Source: Bacteroidota bacterium
GTDB taxonomy: Bacteria; Bacteroidota; Bacteroidia; Chitinophagales; Chitinophagaceae
NCBI GenBank assembly: GCA_947458915.1
Contig: CANHAE010000007.1
Span: 1 to 37,963, forward strand
Length of the DNA: 37,963 bases
Direction: 5' to 3'
Positions 35,848 through 37,963 of the stretch are shown here, in pieces. The first letter of the stretch is position 1; every line of letters begins with the position of its first letter. The position numbers and the translations under genes were made by a program. A model generated the notes under the pieces. It saw only the letters and a list, made by a program, of their open reading frames with translations. It had not been told where the DNA came from and did no database searches.

Positions 35848-37788
35848 ATGGTTCAAATTCAATTTCCAGACGGTGCGGTTCGTTCTTACGAAAAAGGAAT
35901 AACTGCTTTAGGTATTGCCAAATCAATTAGTGAGGGATTGGCTAAAAAAGTGTTAGCAGCTTCAGTAAATGGTGAAGTGTATGACGCCACGCGCCCTATT
36001 CATACCGATTCAGCGCTTAAATTATTAACCTGGGACGACGCCGATGGCAAAAATACTTTTTGGCATTCATCTGCCCATTTATTAGCAGAAGCGGTAGAAA
36101 TGCAGTTTCCAGGTGCTAAATTTTGGGTTGGCCCAGCTTTGGAAAAAGGCTTCTATTATGACATCGATTTAGGAGGTAAAACAATCAGAGAAGAAGATGT
36201 CCTTATTTTAGAAAATAAAATGAATGAGTTAGCTAAACAAGCTAACAATTATATCCGCAAAGAAATGTCTAAGGCGGACGCCATTGCTTACTTCACGGAA
36301 AAGAACGATGAATATAAGTTGGATTTATTGTCGGGTCTTGAGGACGGCACTATCACTTTTTATACCCAAGGTGCATTCACCGATTTATGTCGTGGGCCAC
36401 ATATCCCTAATACTGGTGCAATTAAGGCAATTAAAATAACTAATATTGCAGGTGCTTTTTGGAAAGGAGACGAAAAAAATAAAATGTTGACAAGGGTATA
36501 TGGTATCACGTTCCCAAATCAAAAAGAATTAGACGAATACTTGTTATTATTAGAAGAAGCAAAAAAAAGAGATCACCGTAAACTAGGGAAGGAATTAGGT
36601 ATTTATACAATGGATGATGATATTGGACCAGGTCTTCCTTTGTGGATGCCGAATGGTACTATTATTATTGAGGAGTTGGAGCGTTTAGCTAAAGAAACAG
36701 AAGAAGCGGCAGGCTATAAGCGTGTCGTAACGCCACATATAGCAAAAGAAAATCTTTATATTACTAGTGGTCACTTGCCCTATTACCAGGATAGTATGTT
36801 CCCTCCAATGGAATTGGATGGCACTAAATATTATTTAAAAGCAATGAACTGTCCACATCACCATAAAATATTTGATGCGGAGCCAAAGAGTTATAAGGAC
36901 ATGCCACTTCGCTTGGCTGAGTATGGAACTTGTTACCGCTATGAGCAAAGTGGGGAGTTATTTGGTTTAATGCGTGTGCGTTGTTTGCATATGAATGATG
37001 CGCACATTTATTGTACTAAAGAACAATTTGCTGCTGAATTTCGTGCCGTGAACGAAATGTATTTAAAGTATTTCAAGATTTTTGGAATTGATAAATATGT
37101 AATGCGACTAAGTTTACACGATCCGGCTAAGTTGGGTCAGAAGTATATAAATGAACCTGAACTGTGGTTAGAAACCGAAGCAATGGTGCGTGAAGTGTTA
37201 ATTGAAACCGGAACTCCGTTTGTGGAAGTACAGGATGAAGGCGCTTTTTATGGCCCAAAAATTGACGTTCAAATTTGGAGTATCATTGGTCGTGAATTTA
37301 CTTTGGCAACAAACCAAGTGGATTTTGCACAAGGGAAACGCTTCAAATTAAGTTTCACTAATAAGGACAACGAGCCAGAAACGCCTTTAATTATACATCG
37401 CGCACCATTAGGTACACATGAGCGTTTTATTGGATTTTTATTGGAACACTATGCAGGTAAGTTTCCTGTTTGGATTGCCCCATTACAAGCCAAAATTTTA
37501 CCAATTAGCGACAAATTCATGCCTTATGCCGAGGAGGTATTGGCTGAACTGAAAAAAGCAGGGGTACGTGTCGAAATTGACGACCGACCTGAAAAAATTG
37601 GTAAAAAAATTCGCGATACAGAATTAATGAAAGTCCCTTATATGTTAGTTATTGGCGAAAAAGAAGCAACTGAAAATCAATTATCTATTCGTAGACAAGG
37701 TAAAGGAGATTTAGGAATGATGGATAAGGCAGCTTTCATTGCTCAAATAGTAGAAGAAATTATAGAAAGAAAAGCACCAGAAGCCTAA
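35848..37788 (+). CDS. thrS: Threonyl-tRNA synthetase
   Basis: TGS domain start; HSSAHLLAEAV; TDLCRGPHIPNTG; MNCPHHHKIF; RYEQSGELFGLMRVRCLHMNDAHIYC. Confidence 0.97.
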   Translation: MVQIQFPDGAVRSYEKGITALGIAKSISEGLAKKVLAASVNGEVYDATRPIHTDSALKLLTWDDADGKNTFWHSSAHLLAEAVEMQFPGAKFWVGPALEKGFYYDIDLGGKTIREEDVLILENKMNELAKQANNYIRKEMSKADAIAYFTEKNDEYKLDLLSGLEDGTITFYTQGAFTDLCRGPHIPNTGAIKAIKITNIAGAFWKGDEKNKMLTRVYGITFPNQKELDEYLLLLEEAKKRDHRKLGKELGIYTMDDDIGPGLPLWMPNGTIIIEELERLAKETEEAAGYKRVVTPHIAKENLYITSGHLPYYQDSMFPPMELDGTKYYLKAMNCPHHHKIFDAEPKSYKDMPLRLAEYGTCYRYEQSGELFGLMRVRCLHMNDAHIYCTKEQFAAEFRAVNEMYLKYFKIFGIDKYVMRLSLHDPAKLGQKYINEPELWLETEAMVREVLIETGTPFVEVQDEGAFYGPKIDVQIWSIIGREFTLATNQVDFAQGKRFKLSFTNKDNEPETPLIIHRAPLGTHERFIGFLLEHYAGKFPVWIAPLQAKILPISDKFMPYAEEVLAELKKAGVRVEIDDRPEKIGKKIRDTELMKVPYMLVIGEKEATENQLSIRRQGKGDLGMMDKAAFIAQIVEEIIERKAPEA

Positions 37789-37813
37789 ACTATCAAATCA
37801 ATAAGAAAAAAGC

Positions 37814-37831
37814 GCAATGTCATAACATTGC
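37814..37831 (+). other. Hairpin in the thrS-infC intergenic region
   Basis: GCAATGT-CATA-ACATTGC perfect 7-bp stem, tetraloop. Confidence 0.5.
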
Positions 37832-37867
37832 CTATCTTTACTGAACTAATAAACGTTTTAATAATTA

Positions 37868-37963
37868 ATGGCATTACCGAACAGAGGACCCAGATTTAAC
37901 CCAAGGTTTCAAAGACAACAAGAACCAGAACACCGTATAAATGATCGTATTAGAGTACCGGAG
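37868..37963 (+). CDS. infC: Translation initiation factor IF-3 (5' part, truncated by window end)
   Basis: MALPNRGPRFNPRFQRQQEPEHRINDRIRVPE; position downstream of thrS. Confidence 0.85.
   Translation, partial: MALPNRGPRFNPRFQRQQEPEHRINDRIRVPE

Noticed and set aside
1-37963. CRISPR arrays, transposases, integrases, phage genes, restriction-modification or toxin-antitoxin systems
   Set aside because: Looked for direct-repeat arrays, mobile-element motifs and defence-gene motifs in the supplied translations; none found. The window reads as core chromosome.

Overview
The window is about 38 kb of AT-rich chromosomal DNA from a Bacteroidota member, probably Chitinophagaceae-like. The lineage guess rests on DUF3078/DUF4294 proteins, the NagB-PIG-L fusion, TAnnTTTG-type promoters and general gene style. 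It is dense with housekeeping genes: a PafA-like phosphatase, an alpha-oxoamine synthase, yihY, mltG, a miaB / sigma-54 activator / lptE / TPR / secG cluster, purK, an orphan ABC ATPase, a YfiT/BstA-like DinB protein, a compact radical SAM-DMT-TSUP-TonB-folC run, ccmE-ccmF, glnS-tilS, rhomboid-rlmH, tRNA-Arg(ACG), a nagB/PIG-L fusion, pfkA-pyk, an ABC-F protein, thrS and the start of infC. I see no CRISPR array, prophage, transposon or recognisable defence island. The items most worth a second look are: an unlisted 59-aa secreted Cys/Lys-rich peptide at 46-225 (-); an uncharacterised radical SAM protein heading a transporter-rich operon with a promoter element only 4 nt from its ATG, mirrored by ccmE; the NagB-deacetylase fusion next to pfkA-pyk; a sigma-54 activator without an N-terminal sensor domain inside an envelope-biogenesis operon; and several promoter, terminator and overlap architectures.
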